From Rhizorhabdus histidinilytica (lineage in GTDB: Bacteria; Pseudomonadota; Alphaproteobacteria; Sphingomonadales; Sphingomonadaceae): a stretch of DNA of 64,000 nucleotides. Below the pieces are notes generated by a model. That model had not been told where the DNA came from. It saw only the letters and a program-made list of their open reading frames with translations, and did no database searches. Location of the stretch: assembly GCF_900167915.1 (NCBI RefSeq), contig NZ_FUYM01000009.1:180318-244317 (forward strand), given 5' to 3'. Shown one piece after another: positions 8,548-17,458 of this stretch (position 1 is the first letter of the stretch; each line of letters begins with the position of its first letter). The position numbers were made by a program, and so were the translations under genes.

Positions 8548-9570
8548 ATGACCGATCTCGCACATTTCGTATCGGGCCTGCCCAAGGCCGAGCTCCACCT
8601 CCACATCGAGGGCAGCCTGGAGCCCGAGCAGATGTTCGAGCTGGCACGGCGCAATCGCATCGCCATCCCCTTCGCCTCGGTCGAGGAGCTGCGCGGCGCC
8701 TATTCTTTCAGCCGGCTGCAGGACTTCCTCGACATCTATTACCAGGGCGCCGACGTGCTGCGCACCGAGGAGGATTTCCACGACCTCGCCCTGGCCTATT
8801 TCCGCCGCGCCGCCGCCGACAGCGTCGTCCATGCCGAGATATTCTTCGACCCGCAGACCCATACCGACCGCGGCATCCCCTTCCAGGTTGTCGCCGACGG
8901 CCTGCTCGCGGGGATGCTAGAGGCCGAACGCGACCTGGGCGTGACCAGCCGGCTGATCCTCTGCTTCCTGCGCCATCTCGACGAGGACGCCGCCTTCGAG
9001 ACGCTCGCCGCCGCCGAGCCCTGGCTCGACCGGATCGCCGCGGTCGGGCTCGATTCGTCGGAGGTCGGCCATCCGCCGTCCAAGTTCCGCAGGGTGTTCG
9101 ACCGCGCCGGGGAGATGGGGCTGCTGCGCGTCGCCCATGCCGGGGAGGAGGGGCCGCCCGCCTATGTCCACGAGGCGCTGGACCTGCTCCACATCGACCG
9201 GCTCGACCATGGCAATCGTGCGCTGGAGGATGCGGCGTTGACCACGCGGCTGGCGCGGTCGGGGATGACGCTGACGGTCTGTCCGCTGTCGAACCTGAAG
9301 CTGTGCGTGGTCGAGGATATCGACGCGCATCCGATCGAGCGGATGCTGCGGCTCGGCCTGCGCGCGACGGTCAATTCGGACGATCCCGCCTATTTCGGCG
9401 GCTATGTGAACGACAATTACCGCGCGCTGATCCCGGCCGGCCGGCTCGACGCGCACGACTTCGCGACGCTGGCGCGCAACAGCTTCCTCGGCTCCTTCCT
9501 CGACGACGTCGCGGTGACCCGGCACCTCGACACCATCGACGCCTATGTCGCGGCCGCCGCCATCGCCTGA
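8548..9570 (+). CDS. Adenine deaminase (adenosine deaminase superfamily)
   Basis: 340 residues with all zinc-site ligands: H17 and H19 (ELHLHIEGS), H197 and E200 (VAHAGEE), H221 (RLDHGN) and D278-D279 (VNSDDPAYFGG). The CPLSNLKLCVV segment is typical of the adenine-specific branch (fungal Aah1 and bacterial relatives often mislabelled adenosine deaminase). Reaction: adenine to hypoxanthine plus ammonia, cytoplasmic. A strong GGGGGG site precedes the ATG. The phosphoribosyltransferase gene starts 15 bases downstream, giving a two-step purine salvage operon. Adenosine remains a possible alternative substrate. Confidence 0.88.
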   Translation: MTDLAHFVSGLPKAELHLHIEGSLEPEQMFELARRNRIAIPFASVEELRGAYSFSRLQDFLDIYYQGADVLRTEEDFHDLALAYFRRAAADSVVHAEIFFDPQTHTDRGIPFQVVADGLLAGMLEAERDLGVTSRLILCFLRHLDEDAAFETLAAAEPWLDRIAAVGLDSSEVGHPPSKFRRVFDRAGEMGLLRVAHAGEEGPPAYVHEALDLLHIDRLDHGNRALEDAALTTRLARSGMTLTVCPLSNLKLCVVEDIDAHPIERMLRLGLRATVNSDDPAYFGGYVNDNYRALIPAGRLDAHDFATLARNSFLGSFLDDVAVTRHLDTIDAYVAAAAIA

Positions 9571-9585
9571 CCCAAGGACCCGTTC

Positions 9586-10098
9586 ATGCCGACCCTGACC
9601 CCCGTCGACCAGCCCGAATTCCTGACCGCCGTCCACTATGTTGCGGCGCGCATCCGCGAAAGCGGCTGGCAACCCGACGTCATCATCGGCATCGGCCGCG
9701 GCGGGCTGATCCCGGCGGTGTATCTGAGCCATGCGACGAGCATCCCGATGCTGTCGGTCGATCACAGCTCGCACCTGCCCGACTTCTCGGCCGGGCTGCT
9801 CGTCACGCTGGCGGCGATGAGCGCGACACAGCGGCTGCTGTTCGTCGACGATATCAACGACAGCGGCACCACCATCACCCATGTCAAGGCGGCCCTGCGC
9901 GGCGCGGGCGGCACGCTCGACAATGTCCGCTTCGCCACGCTGATCGACAATGTCGTCTCGGCCGAGCGGGTCGACTATCGCTTCCGCACGATCGACCGGA
10001 CCGCCAACAAGGACTGGTTCGTCTTCCCCTGGGAACAGGTCTCGCCGGTCGACAAGGTGATCGAGGATGCGGCGGTGGTGCCCGAACGGCTGGCCTGA
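9586..10098 (+). CDS. Purine phosphoribosyltransferase (Gpt/Hpt-like)
   Basis: 170 residues of the type I PRTase fold, with the PRPP-binding motif LLFVDDINDSGTTIT at residues 84-98 and the beta-strand IIGIGRGGLIPA (33-44) that carries the PPi loop. Trp residues in the hood (NKDWFVFPWE, near 140-150) resemble xanthine/guanine PRTases. Likely converts hypoxanthine, xanthine or guanine to the nucleotide, consuming the product of the upstream deaminase. AAGGA ribosome-binding site 8 bases before the ATG. Confidence 0.87.
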   Translation: MPTLTPVDQPEFLTAVHYVAARIRESGWQPDVIIGIGRGGLIPAVYLSHATSIPMLSVDHSSHLPDFSAGLLVTLAAMSATQRLLFVDDINDSGTTITHVKAALRGAGGTLDNVRFATLIDNVVSAERVDYRFRTIDRTANKDWFVFPWEQVSPVDKVIEDAAVVPERLA

Positions 10099-10105
10099 AC
10101 CGGTC

Positions 10106-11710
10106 CTACCCCACCTCCGCCAGCCGCCCGTCCGACAGCTCCAGCCGCCGCTCGATTCCGATATTGGCGAGGAAGCTCTCGTCATGGCTGACGACCAGCA
10201 GGGCGCCGTCGTAGGCGGTCAGCCCCGCCTCGATCGCGGCGACCGAATCGAGGTCGAGATGGTTGGTCGGCTCGTCGAGGATCAGCAGCGGCGGCAGCGT
10301 TTCGCCGCCCAGCACGCAGGCCAGGCCGGCGCGCAGCTTCTGCCCGCCGCTCAGCGATTCCACCATCTGCTCGGCCGCCTCGGCGCGGAAACGGAAACGC
10401 GCCAGTGCGGCGCGGCAGCCATTGTCGGTGGCGCCCGGATGCAGCCGCGCGAAATTGGCGGCGACCGACAGCGCCGGATCGAGCAGGCTCACCCGCTGGT
10501 CGAGCAGGGCGCAGGCGGCCGCGCGGCGCACCTCCCCCGACAGCGGCGCGAGCGCGCCGGTGACGACGGCGAGCAGCGTGCTCTTGCCCGAACCGTTGGC
10601 GCCGCCCAGCGCGATCCGCTCGGGCCCGCGCACCTCCAGGTCGACGTCGTCGAGCACGAGCCGGCCGGGTCCATGGCCGGCACGGACGCCGCGGAGCTGG
10701 AGGACGATCCGGTCGCCGGGCAGGCCGGTCGAGGCGAGCGTCACCCGCATCGGTTCGAGCCGCTCGATCCGCGCGCGGGCGGCGGACAGCGCCTCGGCGG
10801 TCTCGGTCCGCTGCCGTTCGGCCAGCCGCGCCTGCGCGCCGACGCTCTCCTCCGCCTGCCGCTTGCGGCCGCCGGCGACGATGCGCGGCATGTCCCCGCG
10901 CGCCGCCTTGCGCGCGCCGGCGCCATCGCGCCGCTGCTGGCGCTCGCGCGTGGCCTGCGCGGTGCGCGCGGTCTCGGCGGCGCGCCGTTCGGCCTGGGCG
11001 AGATCGTGCCGCGCCGCGTCGAGCTCGATCGCCTTGCGCGCGCGATAGGCGGTCCAGTTGCCGCCGTGGCGCGCCGCGCCGAGGCTGCTCAGTTCGACAA
11101 TCGCGTCCATATGGTCGAGCAGCTCGCGATCGTGGCTGACGACGATCGCGCCGCCGCGCCAGCCGGCAAGCAGATCGTGGACGGCGGCACGGCCGGCACG
11201 GTCGAGATTGTTGGTCGGCTCGTCGAGCAGCAGGAAATCGGGCTCGGCGAACACCGCCGCCGCGATCGCCGCGCGGCTGCGCTGCCCGCCCGACAGTGCC
11301 GCGAGCGGCGCCTCCGGCCCGGCGTCGAGCCCGACCGCGCCGAGCGCGGCGAGCGTCCGCGCCCCGAGCGTCCAGTCGGCCTCGGCCAGCTCGTCGAGGG
11401 TCGCCGTGCCCGCCTCGGCGCGCGCCAGCAGGGCGAGCGCGTCGCGCACGCCGAACAGGTCGGCGATGGTCTCGTCGGGGGCGACGTCGACGATCTGGCG
11501 CATCACGCCGATCGTGCCGTTGATCGCGATCCGCCCGGCGCGCGGCGCCAGCTCGCCCGCGATCAAGCGGAGCAGCGTGCTCTTGCCGATGCCGTTGCGG
11601 CCGACCAGGCCGCAGCGCTCGGGAGCGAAGACGATGTCGAGATGGTCGAGGAGCGGACGGCCGTCAGGCGTGGTCCAGCTCAATTGGGAAAGCGTGATCG
11701 AGGCAGGCAT
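10106..11710 (-). CDS. ABC-F family ATP-binding protein (Uup/EttA-like)
   Basis: 534 residues with two ABC cassettes on one chain and no membrane segment, which defines ABC-F. First cassette: Walker A GRNGIGKST (37-45), signature LSGGQRS (139-145), Walker B LLLDEPTNNLD (160-170). Second: GGANGSGKST, LSGGQKLR, LILDEPTNHLDLD. A charged Arg/Ala linker lies between them. ABC-F proteins act on ribosomes in translation or antibiotic protection. Start set at ATG 11710 because the in-frame stretch upstream (to 11860) is Arg/Ser-rich with no homologous look. Convergent with the PRTase. Confidence 0.92.
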   Translation of the reverse strand: MPASITLSQLSWTTPDGRPLLDHLDIVFAPERCGLVGRNGIGKSTLLRLIAGELAPRAGRIAINGTIGVMRQIVDVAPDETIADLFGVRDALALLARAEAGTATLDELAEADWTLGARTLAALGAVGLDAGPEAPLAALSGGQRSRAAIAAAVFAEPDFLLLDEPTNNLDRAGRAAVHDLLAGWRGGAIVVSHDRELLDHMDAIVELSSLGAARHGGNWTAYRARKAIELDAARHDLAQAERRAAETARTAQATRERQQRRDGAGARKAARGDMPRIVAGGRKRQAEESVGAQARLAERQRTETAEALSAARARIERLEPMRVTLASTGLPGDRIVLQLRGVRAGHGPGRLVLDDVDLEVRGPERIALGGANGSGKSTLLAVVTGALAPLSGEVRRAAACALLDQRVSLLDPALSVAANFARLHPGATDNGCRAALARFRFRAEAAEQMVESLSGGQKLRAGLACVLGGETLPPLLILDEPTNHLDLDSVAAIEAGLTAYDGALLVVSHDESFLANIGIERRLELSDGRLAEVG

Positions 11711-11897
11711 GAGGATGATCCCGGACGACAAGGCGGAAGGGCTTTGCGGTCGGGTGGAAATCCATCGTCTCGTCCTCGATCTGACAGCGCGTCGCACATC
11801 GCGTGTACCGCCCATATAGGCGCTCCGGCCGGCGCGTCCAAGCCTCCTGCCATCCTGCATCTTCTGTCGCGGCCGCTTCCTGCGCTAAGCTCGCGCC

Positions 11898-12596
11898 ATG
11901 ACGATCCATCGACTCGCGCTCGGCGCCCTGCTGTGCCTCTCCGCCCTTCCCGCCCTCGCGCAGGAAGCCGCTCAGCCCGCCATGACACCGGCGCCGGCCG
12001 CGCCGCCAGCCGCCGCCGCTCCCAGGCCGGCGACGGTGCAGGTCAGCATCCTGACCAGCGAGGGCCCGATCCTGCTGGAGCTGGAGAAGGAACGCGCGCC
12101 GATCACCACCAACAACTTCCTGCGCTATGCCGACACCAAGCGCTTCGACAACACGACCTTCTACCGCGCGGTGGCGGTGCCCAACGCGCCCGAGCTGGGC
12201 CTGGTCCAGGGCGGCATCAAGTTCGATCCCAAGAAGGTCCTTCCCGGCATCGCGCACGAGCCGACCACCAAGACCGGCCTCAAGCATGTCGACGGCACCA
12301 TATCGATGGGCCGCAACGCGCCGGGCACGGCGGCGGGTGACTTCTTCATCGTGGTCGGCGACATGACCTATATGGACGCCAATCCCTCGGCCCCCGGCGA
12401 CAATCTCGGCTATGCCGCCTTCGGCCATGTCGTCGAGGGGATGGACGTGGTGAAGAAGATCCTCGCCGCGCCGCGCTCCCCGACGCTGGGCGAAGGGGTG
12501 ATGAAGGGCCAGATGCTCGCCGCTCCGATCAAGATCATCAGCGTCCGCCGCGTCGCGGCACCCAAGCCCACCGTCGCCAAGCCAGCCCAGCCCTGA
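11898..12596 (+). CDS. Periplasmic peptidyl-prolyl cis-trans isomerase (cyclophilin type)
   Basis: 232 residues: signal peptide 1-21 (ending ALAQE), an Ala/Pro-rich linker (about 24-44), then a cyclophilin domain (ILTSEGPILLELEKERAP, NTTFYRAV, GDFFIVVGD, GYAAFGHVVEGMDVV). A Pro/Lys-rich tail ends the protein. Family role: folding of exported proteins by proline isomerisation in the periplasm. The classical FHR motif reads FYR, and FFI replaces QFFI, common in bacterial periplasmic members. Divergent from the ABC-F gene. Confidence 0.92.
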   Translation: MTIHRLALGALLCLSALPALAQEAAQPAMTPAPAAPPAAAAPRPATVQVSILTSEGPILLELEKERAPITTNNFLRYADTKRFDNTTFYRAVAVPNAPELGLVQGGIKFDPKKVLPGIAHEPTTKTGLKHVDGTISMGRNAPGTAAGDFFIVVGDMTYMDANPSAPGDNLGYAAFGHVVEGMDVVKKILAAPRSPTLGEGVMKGQMLAAPIKIISVRRVAAPKPTVAKPAQP

Positions 12597-12805
12597 ATAT
12601 CCGGCATTTGACTTAGATGGGCGCAGGCACCATCTTGGCCTGATGCGGAGCTTCTGCTGCCTTTTCCGTTTCCGCCACCAAGCGGGTCAGCTTCTCGCGG
12701 GCATCTAGCCCCGGGTTCCGGTGCCTCGCGCCCCGAGCCCGGGGCGAACCTTCGACTGACCGGCGCGCCGCCATGGCGCGCGCACCCCTATCCGGAAAAG
12801 GCACC
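12597..12805. other. Gap of 209 bases; possible gene remnant on the minus strand
   Basis: No intact gene. On the minus strand a short open frame ending at 12613 (DAREKLTRLVAETEKAAEA, then a stop) reads like the C-terminal tail of a protein but has no start and an in-frame upstream break in plausible coding character. A GC-rich dyad (GGCGCGCC / GGCGCGC around 12760-12782) lies just before the Rnk-like gene. Could be a decayed gene end or chance. Confidence 0.3.
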
Positions 12806-13219
12806 ATGATGAAGAAGAAGGCGGGCCGGCGTCCGGCCATCCATATGATCGATTCCGAGGCCGAGACGCTCGCCAACATGGCCGTCGCCGCCGAGGAACG
12901 CATTCCCCAGGTCAGCGAGCTGCTGCTCGAGGAGATCGAGCGCGCCACGCTCTACAAGGCGGCGCGCATCCCCGCCGACGTCGTCACCATGCTCTCGCAC
13001 GTCGAGTTCGTCGACGAGGCGAACGGGACGTCGCGCACCGTGCAGCTCGTCTATCCCAAGGACGCCGACATCGATGCGGGCAAGGTCTCGATCCTGACCC
13101 TGGTCGGCGCGGGGCTGATCGGCCTGCGCGAGGGCCAGTCGATCCTGTGGCCGGGCCGCGACGGCCATCGCCGCCTGCTCACCATCACCAGGGTGAGCCG
13201 GGAAGCCGAGGCAGCCTGA
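12806..13219 (+). CDS. rnk: Rnk-like regulator of nucleoside diphosphate kinase (GreA/GreB C-terminal fold)
   Basis: 137 residues. Start at ATG 12806 behind a GGAAAAGG site. An N-terminal helical part (residues 15-50, ERIPQVSELLLEEIERA) is followed by the GreA/B C-terminal FKBP-like domain: DVVTMLSHVEFVDE, RTVQLVYPKDADIDAGKVSI, VGAGLIGLREGQSILWPG. Rnk proteins bind RNA polymerase near the secondary channel and influence Ndk expression. Stands alone between the cyclophilin and the convergent MFS gene. Confidence 0.82.
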   Translation: MMKKKAGRRPAIHMIDSEAETLANMAVAAEERIPQVSELLLEEIERATLYKAARIPADVVTMLSHVEFVDEANGTSRTVQLVYPKDADIDAGKVSILTLVGAGLIGLREGQSILWPGRDGHRRLLTITRVSREAEAA

Positions 13220-13252
13220 AGGCGAACGGCGTCCTGGTCCGATGCCCCCACC

Positions 13253-13274
13253 TCCGCTCATCCTGAGGAGCGGA
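13253..13274. terminator. Hairpin between convergent rnk-like and MFS genes
   Basis: TCCGCTC and GAGCGGA form a 7-bp stem around an 8-base loop, just past the Rnk-like stop and just before the MFS stop. No T-tract follows, so it is a candidate shared 3'-end structure rather than a proven intrinsic terminator. The CTCATCCTGAGGAG core is a word common in alphaproteobacterial palindromic repeats. Confidence 0.4.
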
Positions 13275-13282
13275 TGCGGTGA

Positions 13283-14734
13283 TCAATCCTCATGCCATGA
13301 CAGCGGGCGGGCGACGCTTTCGAGCGGCTGCCGCTCGCTGGCGAGGCCGAGCCGCCAGGCGAGCAGCGCCGCCCCGCCCATCAGCGCGGCGGCGAGCAGA
13401 TAGCCGCCCAGCACCTGGTCGCGCGATCCGCTCTCGATCAGCAGGCCGAACAGCCAGGGCGCCAGCACCCCGCCCAGCCCGGTGCCGAGCGCGTAGAAGA
13501 TCGCGATGGTCAGCGCGCGTATCTCGATCGGGAAGCTCTCCGCGACGGTGAGATAGGCCGAGGAAGCCGCCGCCGAGGCGAAGAAGAAGGTGACGCTCCA
13601 GCACAAGGTCTGCGTCGTCGCGTCGAGCAGCCCCTGCCGGAACAGCAGCCCCGTCGCTGCGAGCAGCAGCCCCGACAGCGCATAGGTCGACACGATCATC
13701 AGCCGGCGCCCGACCGTATCGAACAGCCGGCCGAGCAGCAGCGGTCCGAGCACGTTCCCGAGCGCGAAGGGCAGCACGTACCAGCCGACCCGATCGGCGG
13801 CGACGCCGTGGAAGTCGGTCAGCATCATCGCATAGGTGAAGAAGATCGCGTTGTAGAAGAAGGCCTGCGCCGCCATCAGCGCCAGCCCGAGCAGGGCGCG
13901 GTCGGGATAGCGACACACTATGGTGCGGAACACCTCGCCCAGCGGTGTGAAACGGCGGCCGCGCAGCCGCGCCTTGCCCGTTACCGGCGCCAGCGCCTGG
14001 CCGCTCCCGACGATCCGCGCCTCGATCCCGGCGACGATCCGGTCGGCCTCGGCCGGCCGGCCGTGGATGATCAGCCAGCGCGGGCTTTCGGGCAGGAAGC
14101 GGCGCAGCAGCAGGATGGCGAGGCCGATCGCCGCCCCCGAGAAGAAGGCGATCCGCCAGCCGAGATCGGGATCGAACAGGCGCGGGTCGAGCAGGACGAT
14201 CGACACCCCGCCGGCCAGCGCCGCGCCGACCCAGAAGCTGCCGTTGATGACGAGATCGGTCCAACCGCGCCGCCGGGCAGGTATCAGTTCCTGGATCGCC
14301 GAGTTGATCGCGCTGTACTCGCCGCCGATCCCGGCACCGGTCAGGAAGCGCAGCAGCGCGAAGCTGGGCAGATCCCAGGCGAAGGCGGTCCCGGCGGTGG
14401 CGGCGAGGTAAAGCAGCAGGGTGAGGCTGAACAGCCGCTTGCGCCCGAGCCGGTCGGTGAGCCAGCCGAACAGCAGCGATCCGACGACGGCACCCGCCAG
14501 ATAGGCGCTGTTCGCCAGCCCGACGTCGGCGGCGGAGAAGCGCAGCGCCGGGCTCTCGCGCAGCGCCCCCGCGACCGACCCGGCCAGCGTCACCTCCAGC
14601 CCGTCGAGGATCCAGGTGATGCCGAGCGCGATGACGACGAGCCAGTGGAAACGGCTCCAGGGCAGGCGATCGAGCCGGGCGGGCACGTCGGTCTCGACGA
14701 CCGGCGCGGCGGAGGGCTGGGTCCGGGTCTCCAT
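13283..14734 (-). CDS. MFS transporter (metabolite:H+ symporter type)
   Basis: 483 residues, twelve membrane helices, with the MFS loop 2-3 motif GWLTDRLGRKR (about residues 90-100), the helix 4 motif RFLTGAGIGGEYSAINS near 130 and RFLPESPRWLI before the central loop (near 210-220), the pattern of sugar-porter/SV2-like and aromatic-acid transporters. A hydrophilic central loop runs about 222-265. Substrate unknown. Divergent from the hydroxyacid dehydrogenase, with 77 bases between them, so the two may share regulation. Confidence 0.9.
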   Translation of the reverse strand: METRTQPSAAPVVETDVPARLDRLPWSRFHWLVVIALGITWILDGLEVTLAGSVAGALRESPALRFSAADVGLANSAYLAGAVVGSLLFGWLTDRLGRKRLFSLTLLLYLAATAGTAFAWDLPSFALLRFLTGAGIGGEYSAINSAIQELIPARRRGWTDLVINGSFWVGAALAGGVSIVLLDPRLFDPDLGWRIAFFSGAAIGLAILLLRRFLPESPRWLIIHGRPAEADRIVAGIEARIVGSGQALAPVTGKARLRGRRFTPLGEVFRTIVCRYPDRALLGLALMAAQAFFYNAIFFTYAMMLTDFHGVAADRVGWYVLPFALGNVLGPLLLGRLFDTVGRRLMIVSTYALSGLLLAATGLLFRQGLLDATTQTLCWSVTFFFASAAASSAYLTVAESFPIEIRALTIAIFYALGTGLGGVLAPWLFGLLIESGSRDQVLGGYLLAAALMGGAALLAWRLGLASERQPLESVARPLSWHED

Positions 14735-14811
14735 GGAGGGGTAACCGCCGTCGCGGCACTCGGTTGCGGGGGGCGCTTCCCTTTCGGGAACGCGAACCCT
14801 AGACAGGCCCC

Positions 14812-15741
14812 ATGTCCGATCGTCCCGTCATCGCCGTCGTGCAGCCGCATCTCGGCCTGCTCGTTCCCCAGCTCTCCCAGCATTACGACATGATCGCGCT
14901 CTGGGAGGAGAAGGACCCGCCCCGGCTGGCGGAGGTCAGCGCCCTGATCATGGCCGGCGAGTTCCGGCTGCCGCCCGAGCTGATCGACCAGATGCCGAAG
15001 CTGGGCCTGATCGCCTGCTTCACGGTCGGCTATGACGGGGTCGACGTCGCCGCCGTTCGCGCCCGCGGCATCCAGGTCTGCCATGCGCACGACGCCAATC
15101 ACGAGGACGTCGCCGATCACGCCATCGGCATGATCCTGGCCCAGCGCCGCGCGATCGTCGCGGGCGACCGGATGGTGCGTGCCGGCGAATGGAAGCGGGG
15201 CGCGAAGATGATCACCGGATCGCTCGACGGCGCCCGGATCGGCATCGTCGGGCTGGGCAGCATCGGCGCCGCCGTCGCCCGCCGCGCCGAGGTGATGCGG
15301 ATGGAAACGCGCTGGTGGGGCCCGAACCCCAAGCCCGACGCCGCCTGGCCGCGCGTCGACACCCTGGAGGAACTCGCCGCGTGGAGCGACATATTGGTCG
15401 TCGCGGCGCGCGCGCATCACGACAATGAGAAGATGATCTCCGCTGCCGTCATCGACGCGCTCGGCCCCGAAGGGCTGCTCGTCAACGTCGCGCGCGGCCA
15501 GGTGGTCAACGAGGACGCGCTGATCGCCGCGCTGCGCGACGGCCGGCTCGGCGCCGCCGCGCTCGACGTCTATGCGCAGGAGCCGACCCCGGCCGAGCGC
15601 TGGGCCGACGTGCCCAACACCATCCTCACCCCCCACACCGGCGGCGCCACCGACGCGGCCGTGCGGCGGATGAAGGAGATGCTGCTCGCCAACCTCACCG
15701 CCTTCTACGCGGGCGAGCCGCTGCCGACACCGGTGCCCTGA
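14812..15741 (+). CDS. D-2-hydroxyacid dehydrogenase (glyoxylate/hydroxypyruvate reductase-like)
   Basis: 309 residues with the NAD(P) Rossmann motif GIVGLGSIGAA (144-154) and the catalytic triad R229 (NVARGQVVNEDAL), E257 (DVYAQEP) and H275 (LTPHTGG). The CFTVGYDGVD block (69-78) is typical of the glyoxylate/hydroxypyruvate reductase branch. Reduces 2-keto acids to D-2-hydroxyacids or the reverse, cytoplasmic. Ends 10 bases before a long inverted-repeat element. Confidence 0.92.
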   Translation: MSDRPVIAVVQPHLGLLVPQLSQHYDMIALWEEKDPPRLAEVSALIMAGEFRLPPELIDQMPKLGLIACFTVGYDGVDVAAVRARGIQVCHAHDANHEDVADHAIGMILAQRRAIVAGDRMVRAGEWKRGAKMITGSLDGARIGIVGLGSIGAAVARRAEVMRMETRWWGPNPKPDAAWPRVDTLEELAAWSDILVVAARAHHDNEKMISAAVIDALGPEGLLVNVARGQVVNEDALIAALRDGRLGAAALDVYAQEPTPAERWADVPNTILTPHTGGATDAAVRRMKEMLLANLTAFYAGEPLPTPVP

Positions 15742-15750
15742 GCGGAGCCG

Positions 15751-15879
15751 TCATGCTGAACTTGTTTCAGCATCCACCGGGAGGCCGGGCCCTGCCCCAA
15801 CGGTTCCTGTAACAGCGGCTCGTACTCCCTCCCGACCAGCCTGAGCGGCCTGGCGGATGCTGAAACAAGTTCAGCATGA
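15751..15879. repeat. Perfect 25-bp inverted repeat element between convergent genes
   Basis: Arms at 15751-15775 and 15855-15879 are exact reverse complements over 25 bases, with 79 bases between. Each arm is itself nearly palindromic (ATGCTGAA ... TTCAGCAT around a short CTTGT centre), so each could also fold alone. It fills the gap between the hydroxyacid dehydrogenase and the MatB-like gene, whose 3' ends face each other, so it may act as a bidirectional terminator or be a non-autonomous REP/MITE-like element. Confidence 0.8.
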
Positions 15880-15903
15880 CGATGGTGGGCCAGGCAGGCG
15901 CCC

Positions 15904-17415
15904 TTACCCCGCCAGCAAATCCTTGTGCTCCTCGCGCAGGAGCGCCTTCTGCACCTTGCCCATCGCATTCTTGGGCAAGGCATCGACGAACAGGATGGCG
16001 CGCGGCTGCTTGTAGCGGGCGAGCGTGTCGGCGAGGCCGGCGCGGATCGCATCGGCGTCGGCATAGCCCTTGTCGCGCGGCACGATCACCGCGACCGGCG
16101 CCTCCCCGAGGTCGCGGTGCGGGACGGCGATCACCGCCGATTCATGGACCTGCGGCAGCTCGTCGAGCGCGGTCTCGACCTCGGCCGGATAGACGTTGTA
16201 GCCGCCCGAGATGATCAGGTCCTTGGCGCGGCCGACCAGCGTGACATAGCCGCGCGCGTCGACCAGGCCGAGGTCGCCCGAGACGAACCAGCCGTCGCGG
16301 AACTCGGCCGCGGTCTTGTCCGGCATCCGCCAATAGCCCTGGAAGACATTGGGGCCGGCGATCTCCACCACGCCGACCTCGCCCTGCGGCACCTCCGCCC
16401 CCGTCTCGGGATCGGCGATGCGGATCGACACGCCGGGCAGCGGCAAGCCCACCGTGCCGGCGATCCGATCGCCGTCATAGGGGTTGGAGATGTTCATGTT
16501 GGTCTCGGTCATGCCGTAGCGTTCGAGGATGGCGTGGCCGGTCCGTTCGCGGAACTCGCGGTGGATGTCGGCCGACAGTGGCGCCGATCCCGACACGAAC
16601 AGCCGCATGTGCGCGACATGGTCGCGGGTGAAGCCGGGCTCGTCGAGCAGGCGGATATAGAAGGTCGGCACCCCCATCATCACCGTCGCGCGCGGAAGCT
16701 GGCGCAGCGCCTCGGCCGCGTCGAACTTCGGCAGGAAGATCATCGAAGCCCCCGCCGCGAGGATCGTGTTGGTCGCGACGAACAGGCCGTGGGTGTGGAA
16801 GATCGGCAGGGCGTGGAGCAGCACGTCGCCGCCGGTGAAGGCCCAGGCCTCGCGCAGCGTGAAGGCGTTGGAGCCGAGATTGTCGTGGCTGAGCATCGCC
16901 CCCTTCGAGCGGCCGGTCGTGCCCGAGGTGTAGAGGATCGCGGCGAGGTCCTTGTCGTCCCGCGCGACATCGTCGAAGCTCTCCGGCTGGCCGGCGAGCA
17001 GCGCGGCGAGGCTGCCGCCGCCGTCGGCGCCGAGCGTCTCGACCCGCGGCACGCCCGCCGCTTCGGCGAGCGGCGCGACCGCCGGCAACGCGGCCGGATC
17101 GCAGACGAACAGCGCGGGTTCGGCGTCGCGCATGAAATAGTCGAGCTCGCCCGCCGTATAGGCGGTGTTGAGCGGCAGGAAGACCGCCCCCGCCCGCAGC
17201 GCGCCGAGATAGAGCATCAGCATGTCGATGCTCTTCTCCGCCTGCACCGCGACCCGGTCGCCGATGCCGACGCAGGCTCCGCGCAGCAGATGCGCGAAGG
17301 CCGCCGATCGCCGGTCGACGTCGCCATAGGTCACGACGCTGCCGTCGGGCAGATGGGCGAAGGGGGTGGCGGGATCGGGAAAGCCGGCGGCGAGGCGCGA
17401 ATAGAGATTGCTCAT
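15904..17415 (-). CDS. matB: Malonyl-CoA synthetase-like AMP-forming acyl-CoA ligase
   Basis: 503 residues of the ANL superfamily. AMP-binding P-loop YTSGTTGRSKG at 162-172, adenylate motif YGMTETNM near 297, SGDLGLVDARGY in the hinge region, and the C-terminal catalytic Lys in PKNAMGKVQK. That last motif, plus the NMNISNPYDG stretch after the TE motif, is the pattern of malonate:CoA ligases (MatB), which make malonyl- or methylmalonyl-CoA in the cytoplasm. The symbol is a family-level assignment; other short dicarboxylates are possible. Monocistronic. Confidence 0.85.
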   Translation of the reverse strand: MSNLYSRLAAGFPDPATPFAHLPDGSVVTYGDVDRRSAAFAHLLRGACVGIGDRVAVQAEKSIDMLMLYLGALRAGAVFLPLNTAYTAGELDYFMRDAEPALFVCDPAALPAVAPLAEAAGVPRVETLGADGGGSLAALLAGQPESFDDVARDDKDLAAILYTSGTTGRSKGAMLSHDNLGSNAFTLREAWAFTGGDVLLHALPIFHTHGLFVATNTILAAGASMIFLPKFDAAEALRQLPRATVMMGVPTFYIRLLDEPGFTRDHVAHMRLFVSGSAPLSADIHREFRERTGHAILERYGMTETNMNISNPYDGDRIAGTVGLPLPGVSIRIADPETGAEVPQGEVGVVEIAGPNVFQGYWRMPDKTAAEFRDGWFVSGDLGLVDARGYVTLVGRAKDLIISGGYNVYPAEVETALDELPQVHESAVIAVPHRDLGEAPVAVIVPRDKGYADADAIRAGLADTLARYKQPRAILFVDALPKNAMGKVQKALLREEHKDLLAG

Positions 17416-17458
17416 CGCGCGGGCTTAGAGCCTGATCGCGCGGGGTGGAAGTATCCTG

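Noticed and set aside
11711..11860. N-terminal extension of the ABC-F protein
   Set aside because: The extra 50 residues are Arg/Ser-rich, unlike the family, and the ABC fold begins at the ATG at 11710.
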